A DNA stretch of 64,000 bases from positions 344,501 to 408,500 of the forward strand of contig JAQFVV010012401.1 of assembly GCA_028023455.1 (NCBI GenBank), written 5' to 3'. This stretch comes from Epiperipatus broadwayi (Eukaryota; Onychophora; Udeonychophora; Euonychophora; Peripatidae). Made by a program: the position numbers and the translations under genes. This document shows positions 26,428-38,684 of the stretch, piece after piece (the first letter of the stretch is position 1; the number at the start of each line of letters is the position of its first letter). The notes below the pieces were generated by a model. It had not been told where the DNA came from, did no database searches, and saw only the letters and a list, made by a program, of their open reading frames with translations.

Positions 26428-29400
26428 ATATATATATATATATATTCTAACAAATTAAAAATACTCGGAGCCATTTCTAACTAAAATATATTTAAGTGTA
26501 TTATAAATTAACGACAAATGCATTTCTTAAGTATCAATTAAATATGTGATGCATCAATTATATATGTTCTAGTATAATAAGTATAGATTAAATAATTTCT
26601 AAGTATAGATTTAATATAATAATTTATCAAGTGCAATGTATAGACTAATATCTTTCATACGTATAAATTAAATACAATCTCCTTCGTGCGACCGCGTTAC
26701 AAGCCAATTGTAACTAAATAAAATCAATTTAAACAAATGAAGAGTTATTCTTTATTTTGTTAACTTTATAAAGACCTATTAAATTAACATGAAACGCATT
26801 TTGCAATCTCTCGATCAGTCATTTGCATTGTATTTTAAATAAAACTAAAATGATTGGGAGAGCTTACAAATATCATATATATTATTGGACAGTTTAAGCT
26901 AATTATAACTTTATTCTAACGAATGAGAATTTTATTCAAATGATCGCACATCCACGTTATGGATTAATTATACTATATTCAAATCTATATGGCATTTACA
27001 TACTTGCAGACAAATTGCATGCCAATAATAACACTTTAAGAATGGATCGATGGATATTTCATCATTCCCAGCTGACATTATTTCTGAGGCCTACTAAGAT
27101 GATGATGATGATACAGAACATCTATAAGCTTAATTGCCAGGGCACCAAATTGCAGCTCCAATAAAATATAAAGGTTAAATCTCAATTCAATACTCTTAGT
27201 AATAATATTTCATGAATGGGTTATTACACAACTGATTTAGAGAACACTGAGAATGCATTAAAATTGACAATATTAATATCTTTATGAATTCCAGGTTATT
27301 CTCAGCGCATTCCCCATTCATTATGATTAAAGCTACAATTAAATTTTATTCTAATTATAAAGTTCTATATTCCTCCACCTTCCTGATCCACTTCTCCATC
27401 AACTTCACACCCATATGTCTATTACACTATTATTTATTTAACCATTAAAACCTACATTTTTATTTTCTTTTACTAGTTCATTTCCTCTTATTATAATCTC
27501 TTCTCAGGGATTTTCGAATAATTAGGTGTGGAAATCGAATAAGCTGCGGTAGGTTATTGGTGATAAACACTCCTCTCTTGATCGCCTCCAAGGTGATCTC
27601 GGTTGTCTTTAATGCAGTTTAATATCAATTTACATTAAAGCTGGAATATTTTAAGCTTATTAAATCCTTATAAACACATCGTCACAATTATAACAAAATT
27701 ATATAAAAATAAAATGCGTGTAGAGAGGTTTGAATACAATGGATGGGGAAAGGATTTTATGCCCACCCTCTGCACTCGCTATCACACAATACTATCTCTA
27801 TTCACGATTTATATTTCAACAATATTAAATTATTTGGTAATTTTAAGCATTTGAAATTAACCTTTTAAATAGTTTTACTAACTATCAGTTATGTACATGA
27901 TAATTCAAATATTAATAATAATATATCGATGTATGATTGGATTGGAAATATCTAGATAATAAGAACCCACAAAAACATTAAGACACACGCAAATTTTATT
28001 TAAAACAAATAACAAATTTTTATTTAACAAACTATAATTCAATACAAAAACATATACATTATATTTACGCTTTCATTTTATCTTAAACATAGTGAATACC
28101 AATTTCTATTGTGTTCAATGCTTTCTCTTTTATTACTGATATATTTTAGAAAATACATAATCGATTTCTCCCCTAATTAAATTTAATAATTTTAGTTAAC
28201 AAATCTAAAGTTAATATTCCCTCGTAAATTTCTTGATCTTATCCTATCATCCTGATTAAATATTCTTTGGCCCTAATCTTTACAACAGAGATATCTTAAT
28301 AATAGTGAGACTAAGTCATTGCAAATAAATTGGCATTAAGATCAACCATCATCATAGTGCACTCTCTATGCTCATGTTCTTGTGACCCAATAATATTTTA
28401 ACAATACTACCTTTCCAGAGAAGTTCTCAGCTGGCCATGTAAATATTTATTAAATAAATTTATATATGCATTGCTTATGCCCAATCATTCGTAAGTTTTA
28501 TTTAACCCTTAACAGTTATTAACTTAATTATTTTTGGCTCGAATGCTAAATTAAATCTACAAAAACAATATTCAAACACACCAATCGCACATACATTATC
28601 TGCATTCATTCTGTCATTAAATTGAGTTTGTGACCTGGTATCCAATACTTATAATAATGCTCATCATGGCTATCCTCTCATACACACGTAAGGAATATCA
28701 AATATTAATATGAGGCAGGCAGTGACCCGAATAAGAGAGAACCGTTTCACTAAGTTTGAGATATGCTAGGATTTTTATCGCTAGTCATATAAAAACATAA
28801 GTATACCAATTACCTCTGGCCATCAAAATAAAAATCCTTCTTACGTTGTAGAGAATACTCAAGTGGGAAAACTCTTCCACTGGGTTCAAATACTTTATGA
28901 ATATCACATAAATCTTAGTGAGCCAGACTTCACTGAGCCTTTGGAGACCCTTGTCTATCCACACACATACAGGTCAAAACATCAAATTATACAAGTAAAA
29001 CTTTCCACAACTTTAATATTCTTGCAAATTAGTGTACTGGAACATGAGCCCATAAATTTTCCAAGCATAAATTAGCTTGTTTCTGGCCTTAAATCTATGA
29101 TAACAATAATAATAAGCAATAAGAAATGTGCACAAAATTCTCAAAACTATTTCCATGCACTTTTATAAAATAAAATAAAAATGATGATGCAATTCAATAG
29201 ACAAGCAATTTATTTATAAGTCTAAGCATTTGGCAATAACTTCTGATGCCAATAATAATATCTCCAAGTATTTTTTTTAAATTTTTTGTAAAGCATTTCA
29301 AATAAGGCATATCAGAATGACATGATATAAATTTCATCTACCCACAAAATGACAATAACAGCAAAAGCATTTAAACAAACATATATAAAATCATCTGAAA

Positions 29401-32134
29401 TCAATCTCTATCCCCAAAATAATACAATGGTAATTATCACATGAATTAATTTTAAAATAGATGATATACATGATACACTACAAAGAAAGAAATTCTTTTA
29501 TATATATATATTAAATGTCCTACACACATAAAGAGCGAATAATAATAATAATAAAAATTATACTTATATAAGTCTTTTCACAGGTGTCCTTCCAAGTTCC
29601 TGATTTTTTACTTTTCCTTTTTTTTCCTCCTTGACCGGTTTAGAAGAGCATATAAGTCCTTGTAGTAAAAAGTTCTTTTTATAGAGTTTAGTTCCTTGGC
29701 CATCATATCTACAGTTTTTATTTTGCTAAACGTGTTCCTCATTTCCAACTCTAGGTAGATTACCTTTAAACTTTGTAACTTTCTGCAGGTTTCAGTTAAA
29801 CAGCCTTCATTTAACTTTTTCACAATATCAGTCTGTTTTCAATTGTCCTTTTCCAATTTTAATTTCATTTTATATATTTAAATTGACTTACATATACATC
29901 AAACTTTTGAGTTTTAAATTTTACTATTTGCATATATATAAACGATATTAAACTCAAATGTTAACTTCTGTGGTTTAAATTTTTATTACCATCTGTTGAA
30001 TAGTTGACTTCTGGAGGTTCAAGTGTGTGCCCACTTAAAATTTACTCCCTATACATTGTCTTCTCTTAAAACAATGTTCAATTTAGCCAAATTATTCTGA
30101 AGAGACAAAAAATAACACTAAAACTGATTTTAAATTTTATAAGACAGTTTTTTCCTCAGTCAATGCAAGAAAACTGTCACAGATCAGAAAGTTTAAAAAT
30201 AAGTCTTTTTTTAAGACAGATGTTTTTATAGAGAGAATTCACCTGGTGGTCTGTTTACTTTCTCTTTCTTAATTAATTGATATGTTCCCACTTCTCAATT
30301 AATTTTAACCTTTTTGCTCTTTCAGAAAAACAGGCACAAATTCCATTTGAAACAGACACAATTAACTTTACAGTTTAACAATTAATTGCCAATTAATTTT
30401 TGATATTCGACAGACCATTCATCATTAATGGTCTAAATTAATAGCCCACTTAAATTCCTTAGCAAAAATTGGCATCCTTTACAGACTCTGATAATCAACT
30501 GAGTAATACAACACTTGAAATCATACCAGAAGTAAGTATCAGAACAGTAATCTTACTTTTTCCATTTAATAATGAAACAAAATATATATTGCAGCTGTTT
30601 CAAACTCAGACTTTGAATTAAATTTGGCTGCTAATATTAACTTATTAAAATGATTTTAATTTTTTATTTGAAATTGCTTTACAACATGTAAAAAATGATT
30701 ATTAATTGCAAATTGTACCATCAAGATCTACAATTAAATTATATACACACACATCGCAGGTATATAATTTTTTTAATTACCCTTTAATACTTTAAATTGA
30801 CCGATTTAATGCTTTAATCCTTAATTATAATCCTTAATTATTATAACTATATCATTATTAATTTTCATTTACTTTCATGAACTGTTTCTTTATAATTCAT
30901 TATAAAACAATTTTCACTCATCATCACTATCTAATATAGCTTTCAATAGTCACACATCTTCCTCTTTTCAGTCAACCTATCAACAAATATATAAATTTTG
31001 CTTTTTTAAATGTTTTTAATATTACTTGACCCATAAGTTAAAATAAAATAATCCTCTGATTATAAACATATTAATAATAAATTTTTTTAGATTGCTTACT
31101 AGTTAAACATATGCAATCCCTTATCAAATTGGGTTCAAACTCAGTCTTTGCTAACATCTTTTCTTATTAAAAGAAAAAAATACATACATTATGAGGAAAA
31201 TTTTGATGGTACCATCTCTTTCATAGCTAACCTAAAAGATGGAGCCTTGGACAAATCCAAGAGCTACAATATATATATATTTAGATGATTTTTTTTTTTT
31301 TAAAAAGTATTTAATTCTGTTTTCTCTCCTTAGATTGGAATATTTTTTGTTACATAAAGAAAAATTAATTTATTGCATCATTTGTTTATAAATATTTAAT
31401 AAAGTAAATATTTATCATATATATACATATATATATAGCTATGCAAATGAATAAAAAATAAATAACATATATTCAATAACTTATTGGTTAAGCATTAGGT
31501 TTGAGTCATATCAATTTGGTGATATGGATTAAGACAAGCTGGTTTGGTAGGATTGTAAGCTAGCCTTACAACTCCCTTCCTTACAGGGTTAAAATCTTAA
31601 TTTATGATCAAAATTTTAACACCAAAATAATATAAAGGTATGCATCTAATAATGGATTGTATGTTTTTCAAACAAAGGGTTATGAAGCCTAACCTCATAT
31701 TTTCTCATAATTTTTCAACTATATACACATTACTTGATGATTTATTTCTTTACTAGGAAACATCACACTAAGGTGAGATTTAAACATAGGGTTTTTGATG
31801 CTTTTATGGTCTGAACACCATCGGTAATGTGTCTCTGTTGCAGATCACACATGGGTTTTTCCATTAACCTCTATCCTGCTCCCATTTTGAGACTTACTGG
31901 ATTTTTGAAAGTCTTGTGAAATATTGGGGCATTCATCATTCAGTATGGATTAACTCCTATGAGTTGGTTAGTTTTAAGGTAATACAGTGATTGCTTTTGA
32001 GCATTTATCTGAGCATATCCTCATCAAAATTAATGATTCTAATTATGTTTTTAACTTCTTCCTTCTTCTTGTTTCATCTATTGCTTTTTTATATCTTTTG
32101 GCTTGGATACAAATTGGATATAGCAATGATGCAG
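26428..32134. other. A+T-rich internal region of element 3, probably holding further decayed LTR material
   Basis: No convincing coding region was seen. An AT microsatellite opens the stretch. A primer-binding-site-like word lies at about 27,139-27,148 on the minus strand (TTGGTGCCCTGGC), two bases from a TG that could start another LTR at 27,151. A TATAAAAA-like word occurs on the minus strand near 30,225. A 71-codon minus-strand frame at 29,608-29,823 is lysine-rich and unrecognised. A tRNA-like stretch with a GTAAG/CTTAC stem lies near 31,530-31,600. Confidence 0.4.
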
Positions 32135-32530
32135 TTATTCAGATTGTCTGAAATATGGCTTCAAGATACAGGTGTTATATGTGCCTCTAATCTCTCCTAT
32201 ATTTATCCAGAATACATTTGGGCCTGATTGTTTTACAAAGATGAATGGACCTTTATATGGTCAGTAAAATCCTGTGGTTTACCTAAATGAGAGTCTTTAT
32301 AAAAAACCTTGTCTCCTACTTTAAAATTATATGTGGTTCTCTTTTTATTTCTTTGATCAGCCCTATCCATGAACAGTTCATATGCCTTTTGTCTATCCTT
32401 TTTTGTCTCTTTTGATGTGTGTAACTGTGGATTGGTTTTTCATGAATAGTGTAGGTGTAGATTGATTAAAGTGTAGTCTAATGGGCATGAATCCAGTTGA
32501 TTCATTTATATTCCAGTTAATGTAACTGAC
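32135..32530 (-). pseudogene. Integrase tail with GPY/F motif (element 3)
   Basis: On the minus strand, YINWNINESTGFMPIRLHF parallels YINYTMNESTGFSPMHLHY of element 1. It is followed, after a frameshift in an A run, by NFKVGDKVFYKDSHL, YKGPFIFVKQSGPNVFW and a terminal ILKPYFRQSE before the stop at 32,135. This is the end of a Ty3/gypsy integrase with GPF in place of GPY. The preceding sequence is gag, so the integrase core and the rest of pol are missing. Confidence 0.8.
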
Positions 32531-34188
32531 TACATGTTCTTAATCCTAAGGGTAAATTTTCTTCTAATGATTTTAATTATTTTGTTCTTAATTGGGTGGT
32601 ACATATTTAAGATTCTTAGCTTAGTGATCTGGCTGTGAAAGAATTTTGTCAATGTTCCTCCTGGTGTCAGTCAGTATTTTTCCTGGAATAATTGGTAGAG
32701 TAAGGCATTCTGCTTGTCTCTTTTCCAGAAATTCTTTATCAATAGGGCCTGATAATCATCAAAAGTGGAGGGAGTTGTAATAATGATTCCTACCACATTA
32801 ACACATCTCCTTGAAAGTGGCTGTAAGTAATGATTAAAGATTCCCCTTCTGACAAAATGCACTTCACAGAGAAGTATAGCTTTACTCCTAATTTGTTCTA
32901 TAGGGGCTTTATTGGCTGATCATTTGAAGACCTTGAGTCTCACAAATTGATCACACTGATCTGTGATGCATGGCCATGCACTCTGTTCATCTTCATGGAG
33001 TTTTTCTGTGGGATCAATATCTGGGTATCTAGGTTGGTTTGACATTTATTTGGTATTATCTCTTCCAAGTTAAAATTGAAAGTATAATCTTTTATCCCAA
33101 GCATTGCCTGATGTGGGAGAGTAGGTTTCATACAGGGGTTGCCCATCTTATTAAGATCCTTGGTAGCAAACTCTAGGCAGTTCTCTGTGTCATTCCCCTT
33201 CTTCTGATTATTCTGGGTCCTCTAGCCCATCTCAGTCTTCCATATCCCAATGACTTGCATCCTTTGGTGCAACTGGTATTCAGTAAGTATAAATCTTTGT
33301 GTAATGGCCTCATTCATACAGCAAATTTGATCATGCGTCTCATTTGCATCTTCCATCACTTTCCAAAATTGTTTTGTCTAGGATTGTTTCTGTTTCAGTT
33401 TATGTCATTTTATCTTCCAGACACTTTAAATCTTGACCCATGGTTTCTAAAATTGTATCACATATCTCCATCTTGATATTCTGCCATGTTCAGAATTGGT
33501 CCATCTTCATGTGGATGTTCTGGAATTCTCACTGAACTTTGACTTGGTGTTTCTCTTAGTCTGTGTGTATCTCATCCCTAAATGTTGTATACCTCTTCAC
33601 ATTTATAGTTCCATTGATTAGCAATGCTACTACATTTGAATTCCTTAAATTGTTATTGGCACCATGCATTTTTCTCATCTATTTCTGTTCTCATTTCCTC
33701 CTCTGCTTGCTTCAGTTCAGTGTTGTACCTCTGGACATTATTTAGATTTATGAAGAGTTGTTCCATGTCTGCAGATAGTCTAGTTTCTACATTTTCAGAT
33801 CTGCCTTTATATTATTCATGTTCTCTTTTATTTATTTATTCATGCTGTCCATATTTGGTTTTATACTGCTCATATTATTGTTCATTTCTTTTTTTATACT
33901 ATCTATCTTTGTCATAATCACTTGAAACATTTATTTCATGGTCATTTCATTTTCTGTAGCCTGTGATACTGCTGTTTTGGCCTCCTGAGCCACTTCATTT
34001 ACAGATGTTTCTTGAGGGTGAGTTGTCAATTGGCTTGCAACATGTATCTATGGATGGTTAATAATCCTGGTCACAAACACCTCAGGTAATTGAATACATG
34101 AAGACCCTTCTCCACTGTTGTTAACAGCAGCCTCATTGATTTCACTATCATGACTGCTTTGAGTTTTTTTTAAATGTTTTGCATCCAT
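32531..34188 (-). pseudogene. gag of element 3 with coiled-coil-like N-terminus, broken
   Basis: The start is placed at the minus-strand ATG 34,188, which opens about 45 codons rich in S, N and E. In-frame stops interrupt a following helical region with spaced isoleucine and methionine residues (IMTKIDSIKKEMNNNMSSI). Further on, ITTPSTFDDYQALLIKNFW and RDKQNALLYQLFQEKY, then LTKFFHSQITKL, match the gag capsid domain of element 1 (LLKTFWGEERQE, LTKFFLRQVTKF). The join to the integrase tail lies at about 32,531. Many stops show it is not functional. Confidence 0.72.
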
Positions 34189-34658
34189 GATTAATAATTG
34201 TCTCACACTCCTTGTTATCATTAAATTTTCCTTTGATAGTTGAGTATAAAGTCAGTTCTTTTATAAAGATATGAATGGATACATGCCATAGGGCTTTATG
34301 ACACTCCTCACCTTTTTGCACTTATGTTTAACTTCCTTTTTTTGCTTTTAATGCCTACTCTTTAGCCTATTCATTTTACTTGCCTAACTCATATATTTTT
34401 AATTTTGTTTATTAATTAATTATTCATTCATTGTTGGTCTCAGTTTATTAGTTCATTCTCTTTATTTAATTTGCATTCAATGCTTCATATGTGATCTCTT
34501 TTGATGCATTTTTTTGAACTGATTTGAAGTCCATAAGGTTCACTCTTATGTGATTGGGTGTATAAATTGTTTGTTACATGTGTAAGTTTATCATGGTTTT
34601 GTACTATGGAAATTTGACAAAAAAAATTATTTTTATTTTTTACCAGTACAGTAACAAT

Positions 34659-34678
34659 CCCCTAAAGTTAGGGTGCCA
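34659..34678 (-). other. Primer-binding site of element 3
   Basis: On the minus strand TGGCACCCTAACTTTAGGGG starts two bases after the LTR terminus (CCATTACA). It resembles the lysine-tRNA type site, and its position fixes the inner edge of the 5' LTR at 34,681. Confidence 0.6.
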
Positions 34679-34680
34679 GA

Positions 34681-36832
34681 TGTAATGGACTGAATGATAT
34701 CACAAGAGAGGAGGGAGCTCATCTAACTGTGGTCAGATCAAGTCATCTGATAAGATAATGTCGATAGTGTGGTGAAATACCTAATCTATAAGTGTGTCCA
34801 TCTTCTATGGGCTAGATATATGTTTAGTCATTAAATATAGATTCAATTAAGGTTATTCCATCATGTCTCACACCCATTTTATGGCTCCACTATGCCTCAA
34901 TATTCAAACTCAGAAAGAATTTGCCTTCGATTCTCTTCAGTTACAATTGGCTTAAATACTTGCCCAAGCATCTTTCATGACTATTATATAAGAATGAGAT
35001 GTATGTGTTTGTATACTCCAGGCTACAAGTTGATTGGTGAATGCAAGATGGTTTTAATAAACTAGAGACCAATTTTATAAGAATAAATTCCATAACATTT
35101 ATTTAATAACAAAACAAAGTAAAAATTAAAATACTTTAACAATATAAAATGATATAATTATCTGTGCCAAGAATGGATCTCTACCATATTAATAATTGAA
35201 TTTATTTACAATTCCAAATCCTGACCCAATAGTAAAAATTCATGATGTGACACTTATTATTTACAAAGCATAAAGAAATTTTTTTAAAAAAATTTAAATG
35301 ACTGTGAAGCTAATTAGCTAAATTAAATCTTCTGTTACAAAGCATAAAGAAAATTTTAAAAAAAAATTAAATGACTGTGAAGCTAATTAGCTAAGCTAAA
35401 TTAAATCTTCTGCTACAAAGCATAAAGAAAATTAAAAAAAAAATTAAATGACTGTGAAGCTAATTAGCTAAATTAAATCTTCTGCTATTATATTTGCAAT
35501 TGCATCATCATTCAGTTCAAATTAACAGCATTTGATCTTATTGAGACCCTTCCTTTATTTATGTATAAAGCCCTACTGTTGATAGAAAAGATCATCTGTG
35601 TAAGAAGATTAGTCATTTACACTAAAAAAAACACATATAATGATTATTAATTAACATCAAACAAATAACATAAATTTTCTCCTGTAATAAGTGTGTGAAT
35701 TTAATATGGAATAGGGTTAATGATCTTGTATTTATCCCATATTGTGATGATCAATGTGAATTTGTTATAGAGAGAAAGTTGATCTAAACTTTATTTAAAA
35801 AAAATGTAGCTAAACTTAATCACCCACCCTTTCTTTTCTACTTTTGCTTATAATAGACTCTTCCAAAATATAAACTACAAATTTTCATGCTCACAAGTAT
35901 GGAAATAAAAAAAATGACAATAAACGAATATATGTATACATGATAAGAGCGCATAACAAAATCAAAACTTCATTAAATCATCTTGATTAATGTTCATTAG
36001 TTTGGCAATGCCCTTTATATGTACAGTCTATTTTTCCTAGATTGTTCCTCTTGAATAAAATATGATCATTCTTTGACCTCTCTACATAATGTGCTTGAAA
36101 GAATATTCCGTTGATCCTCTATGTCAGTCTTTTTCTCCATCTATATATAGGCATCTCATGTCAGACATTGGGTATTTCTTCAGGCATTATTAAGAGTAGG
36201 TGAATGTTGTCATCATGCTCTCATGGCCAGGATAATGGTGGTCAGTCGTATGGCACTAGTATCTTAAACTGAATACATTACACAACAATTTATAATATAA
36301 TGAAATTTTATCTAATTGTGGTTTGGCATTTAATGGTTTTTAAACACTATAAGAAATTACTTCATTATTCTCATTAGCTGCTGGTGATGTTTTGTTCCCT
36401 TTCTGTTCATGCTCAAATGGTATTGCTCTTTTTTTTTTCAAAATCAATTCAAAAAACAATTTCCTTATTTTGTTAAGATGCATGAATCTTTATCCTCTTT
36501 TACTTCAACCATCACTTTTAATTTCTTATAATCTTTTGCTAACAAATTTATATGGAAAACCAATATTTTCAAACATGGCATCTATTTTTTTAGCATTCCA
36601 AAATTTGCTTTCCTAATGTTGATTTTCTATTGCAGATATATTAAAGAATTTTTTTTAAAAAGACCCCAGACATAAACTGAATTTGCTTTTATACTGAGCA
36701 TAGTTTCTGGTACTTTGTATACTAAATTTTCATTTCATTCTACACTGCTGTAGTTATCTATTGTTGCATATCTTACCCCAGTAATAATTAATTTAAAGAA
36801 TTATATAATGGAATTCTAATTTTCTTTCCACA
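34681..36832 (-). repeat. 5' LTR of element 3
   Basis: This is about 2.15 kb, starting TGTAATGGAC and ending CTTTCCACA on the + strand (TG...CA on both strands). From 35,004 onward it matches 16,853-18,482. It contains a three-copy tandem repeat (35,262-35,486) where the other copy has one. Confidence 0.72.
35262..35486. repeat. Three-copy tandem repeat, unit about 70-75 bp
   Basis: Each unit runs from ACAAAGCATAAAGAAA through an A run to ATGACTGTGAAGCTAATTAG and AATCTTCTG. The homologous place in the left LTR (about 17,115-17,185) has a single unit. Confidence 0.92.
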
Positions 36833-38400
36833 AAATCTGTTAATATTTGCAAGTTCTAATTTAAGTTCATTGGAATGTTTCTGAAAATTAGGAATATCAA
36901 CAGTGAATAATGTTTTTCTTAATCATTTTTGTCTCTCTAGTTTTGCATTAACCCTTAAACCGCTAATTATATTATTGGTTGTATGAGGTAAAAATCAAAT
37001 CTTTTAATTGGCCAACTCACAAACTGAAGACAAAGCCTATTGTTAAAACATATTCGCCTATAATATTAAATTCAACTCAGATACGTTTATAAAAAGTATA
37101 TTACTAATTTTTCAGGTTATGAAAGAGAACGAAAGTTCTTTCAAAAATAAATTGCTATTTATTTATTATAAAATATATTCAATTTCGGCAAATATAAAGC
37201 GAATGTCTAAACAAAAAAGTGCTGACACAAATGCTTTTTTTCAATTTTATGTTCTGGAAAAGTAAAGATTTCTTTTTGCTAAATCTTAAATATTTTTACT
37301 AAAATCTTCAATATTTTTCGAAAATAATTTTGTTTTTTTTGGTATATTTTTTAAAAAACTAGTTTAATTTCTCAAATTATATTTTTTTAATACTTAAATT
37401 GCATTTGAAATGAAAATCTCAGCGTTTTTCTTTATTTTCTTTGATCAGGCAGTTTCTTTGTTCTTTCCAGCCAATCAGAATGTCTTTTTCAGCTGAGAGT
37501 CAGCTGACAGTGAATCACTGACAAGGTTCTTTCTTTGTTTAGTTTAAAATGCGGTTTTTTTGATTTTTTACTTGTAAAATAATTTGGAAGAGGGCACCAT
37601 CTTACAGAACTTTTAAAAACCTAATCAATATCTGTCAAACAAATATTTTAGCATAAGAACTAGCAGAGTTAGAGTGACATCAGATGTCGACGAGAAGCCT
37701 CATAAGAGGCAGTTTGTGGGTTAATATATATCTTACATCTTACTAATCAATGGTCACTATTTGTGTTGACTTTATTAAGAGAACATTACAATCGTGTAAT
37801 ACATATTTTCTATTACTAAAAATATCCAATTTTATCTCATTTGTAGAGCTTCCATATCCATTTTCATTTAGCATTTTCCTAAAATAAAAACAGGCATTTT
37901 TTTCTGCAAATTTCACAAGTTTATGTTCTCTCTCATTTCTATCACCATAACCAAATATACATACATCACTTTCATCTTCAATTGTTTATAAATTCTAACA
38001 TTAAAGTCTCCCATGACAAGCTATAGATGTTGTTTGGTCAGATAAAAGGTTTTTTATACATCTATATAAAAATCCTCTACTTCTTCATCACAATGAAAAC
38101 TTGTTAGAGCTTAAACTTGAATTATATGCATCTGATATCTATCATTAAGCTGAATAACTAATCTTGCTACTCTTTCTGATACACTATCAATTTCCACAAT
38201 ATTGTTCTTCCACTTCTTATTTATAAAGAATCCTATTCCACTTATACTTTCAATGTCTACTTTTTAAATAAATTGTCTTTTCATCTTTTCTTCTAACTTC
38301 ATAATGTCAGTAATGTTCAATTTAATATTAGACAGTTCTTCTTTCAATTTTATCAATCATTCTTCACTTGAAAGTGATCTGTAGTTGTAGTTCTAAATTA
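36833..38400 (-). pseudogene. LINE ORF2 endonuclease remnant (RTE-like), split by a MITE
   Basis: Reading the minus strand from about 38,400, short blocks in shifting frames match the apurinic-type endonuclease/exonuclease/phosphatase domain of LINE ORF2. They include a CDEEVEDFY block, LVMGDFNVRIY near 38,015, FGYGDRNEREHKLVKFAEKN near 37,930, and NEIKLDIF near 37,840. The typical segment that follows the endonuclease continues after the MITE at 36,952-37,720 (DIPNFQKHSNELKLELANI near 36,870). The piece is then cut off at the LTR of element 3. Such endonucleases nick target DNA to prime LINE insertion. Frameshifts and stops show it is dead. Confidence 0.78.
36948..37724. mobile_element. piggyBac-type MITE with TTAA duplication
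   Basis: The 769-bp core (36,952-37,720) is flanked on both sides by TTAA. Its ends are imperfect inverted repeats: CCCTTAAACCGC on the left and, read inward from the right, CCCACAAACTGC. TTAA duplication with CCC termini is the hallmark of piggyBac-superfamily transposons. No transposase frame is present, so it is non-autonomous. Removing it and one TTAA makes the flanking LINE homology continuous, which independently supports the boundaries. Confidence 0.82.
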
Positions 38401-38684
38401 AAGATCATTAAATGTCAACCTAAATTAAAGATCATTAAATGTCAACCTGGTTATGTAATCAGGAGATTCTGAGCACTCTCTACCTTCAGTTGCCAACCAC
38501 TGCCTTAGCTGGTGATTTTACATCCTTCCACAAAAAAGGACCATGATTTAGTTTTGACTGTTGTGATTGTAAATATCACAAAAAAGAAAGTTTATTCACA
38601 GCCACATTCATTCTGCATTTAAGAAAACTCGATTGTAATTTCAGTTAAGGACTATCAGGCAACTGAGAAAAGGAACCATGGTAT
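38401..38684. other. Spacer with a 30-bp duplication
   Basis: The phrase TAAATTAAAGATCATTAAA plus TGTCAACCT occurs twice in tandem at about 38,392-38,447. No gene was seen. Confidence 0.5.

Larger units (their letters stand above)
16853..36832 (-). mobile_element. Large decayed minus-strand Ty3/gypsy element (element 3) with a nested element
   Basis: Related LTR sequences lie at 16,853-18,482 and 34,681-36,832. On the minus strand, reading from the right LTR, come a primer-binding site (34,659-34,678), gag (34,188 to 32,531) and an integrase tail (32,530 to 32,135). Element 2 is inserted at 18,610-26,427. The left LTR lacks about the first 330 bases seen in the right one, so no target-site duplication can be read. 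The LTRs are visibly more diverged than those of element 1, so this is an older insertion. Treating both LTRs as one element is an inference from order and orientation. Confidence 0.68.

Noticed and set aside
31480-31610. tRNA-like stretch with a GTAAG/CTTAC stem and GGGTTAAAATC
   Set aside because: The acceptor stem and T arm do not pair, so it is not called a tRNA. It could be a decayed SINE but there is no second copy in the window.
31991-33917. Several + strand frames of 60-97 codons rich in S, F, L and Y
   Set aside because: They are antisense to the gag and integrase remnants of element 3, whose minus-strand reading has real motif matches.
16853-36832. Element 3 as two unrelated solo LTRs
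   Set aside because: It cannot be excluded because no target-site duplication is readable. However, the primer-binding site beside the right LTR and the gag-integrase order between the LTRs favour one element.
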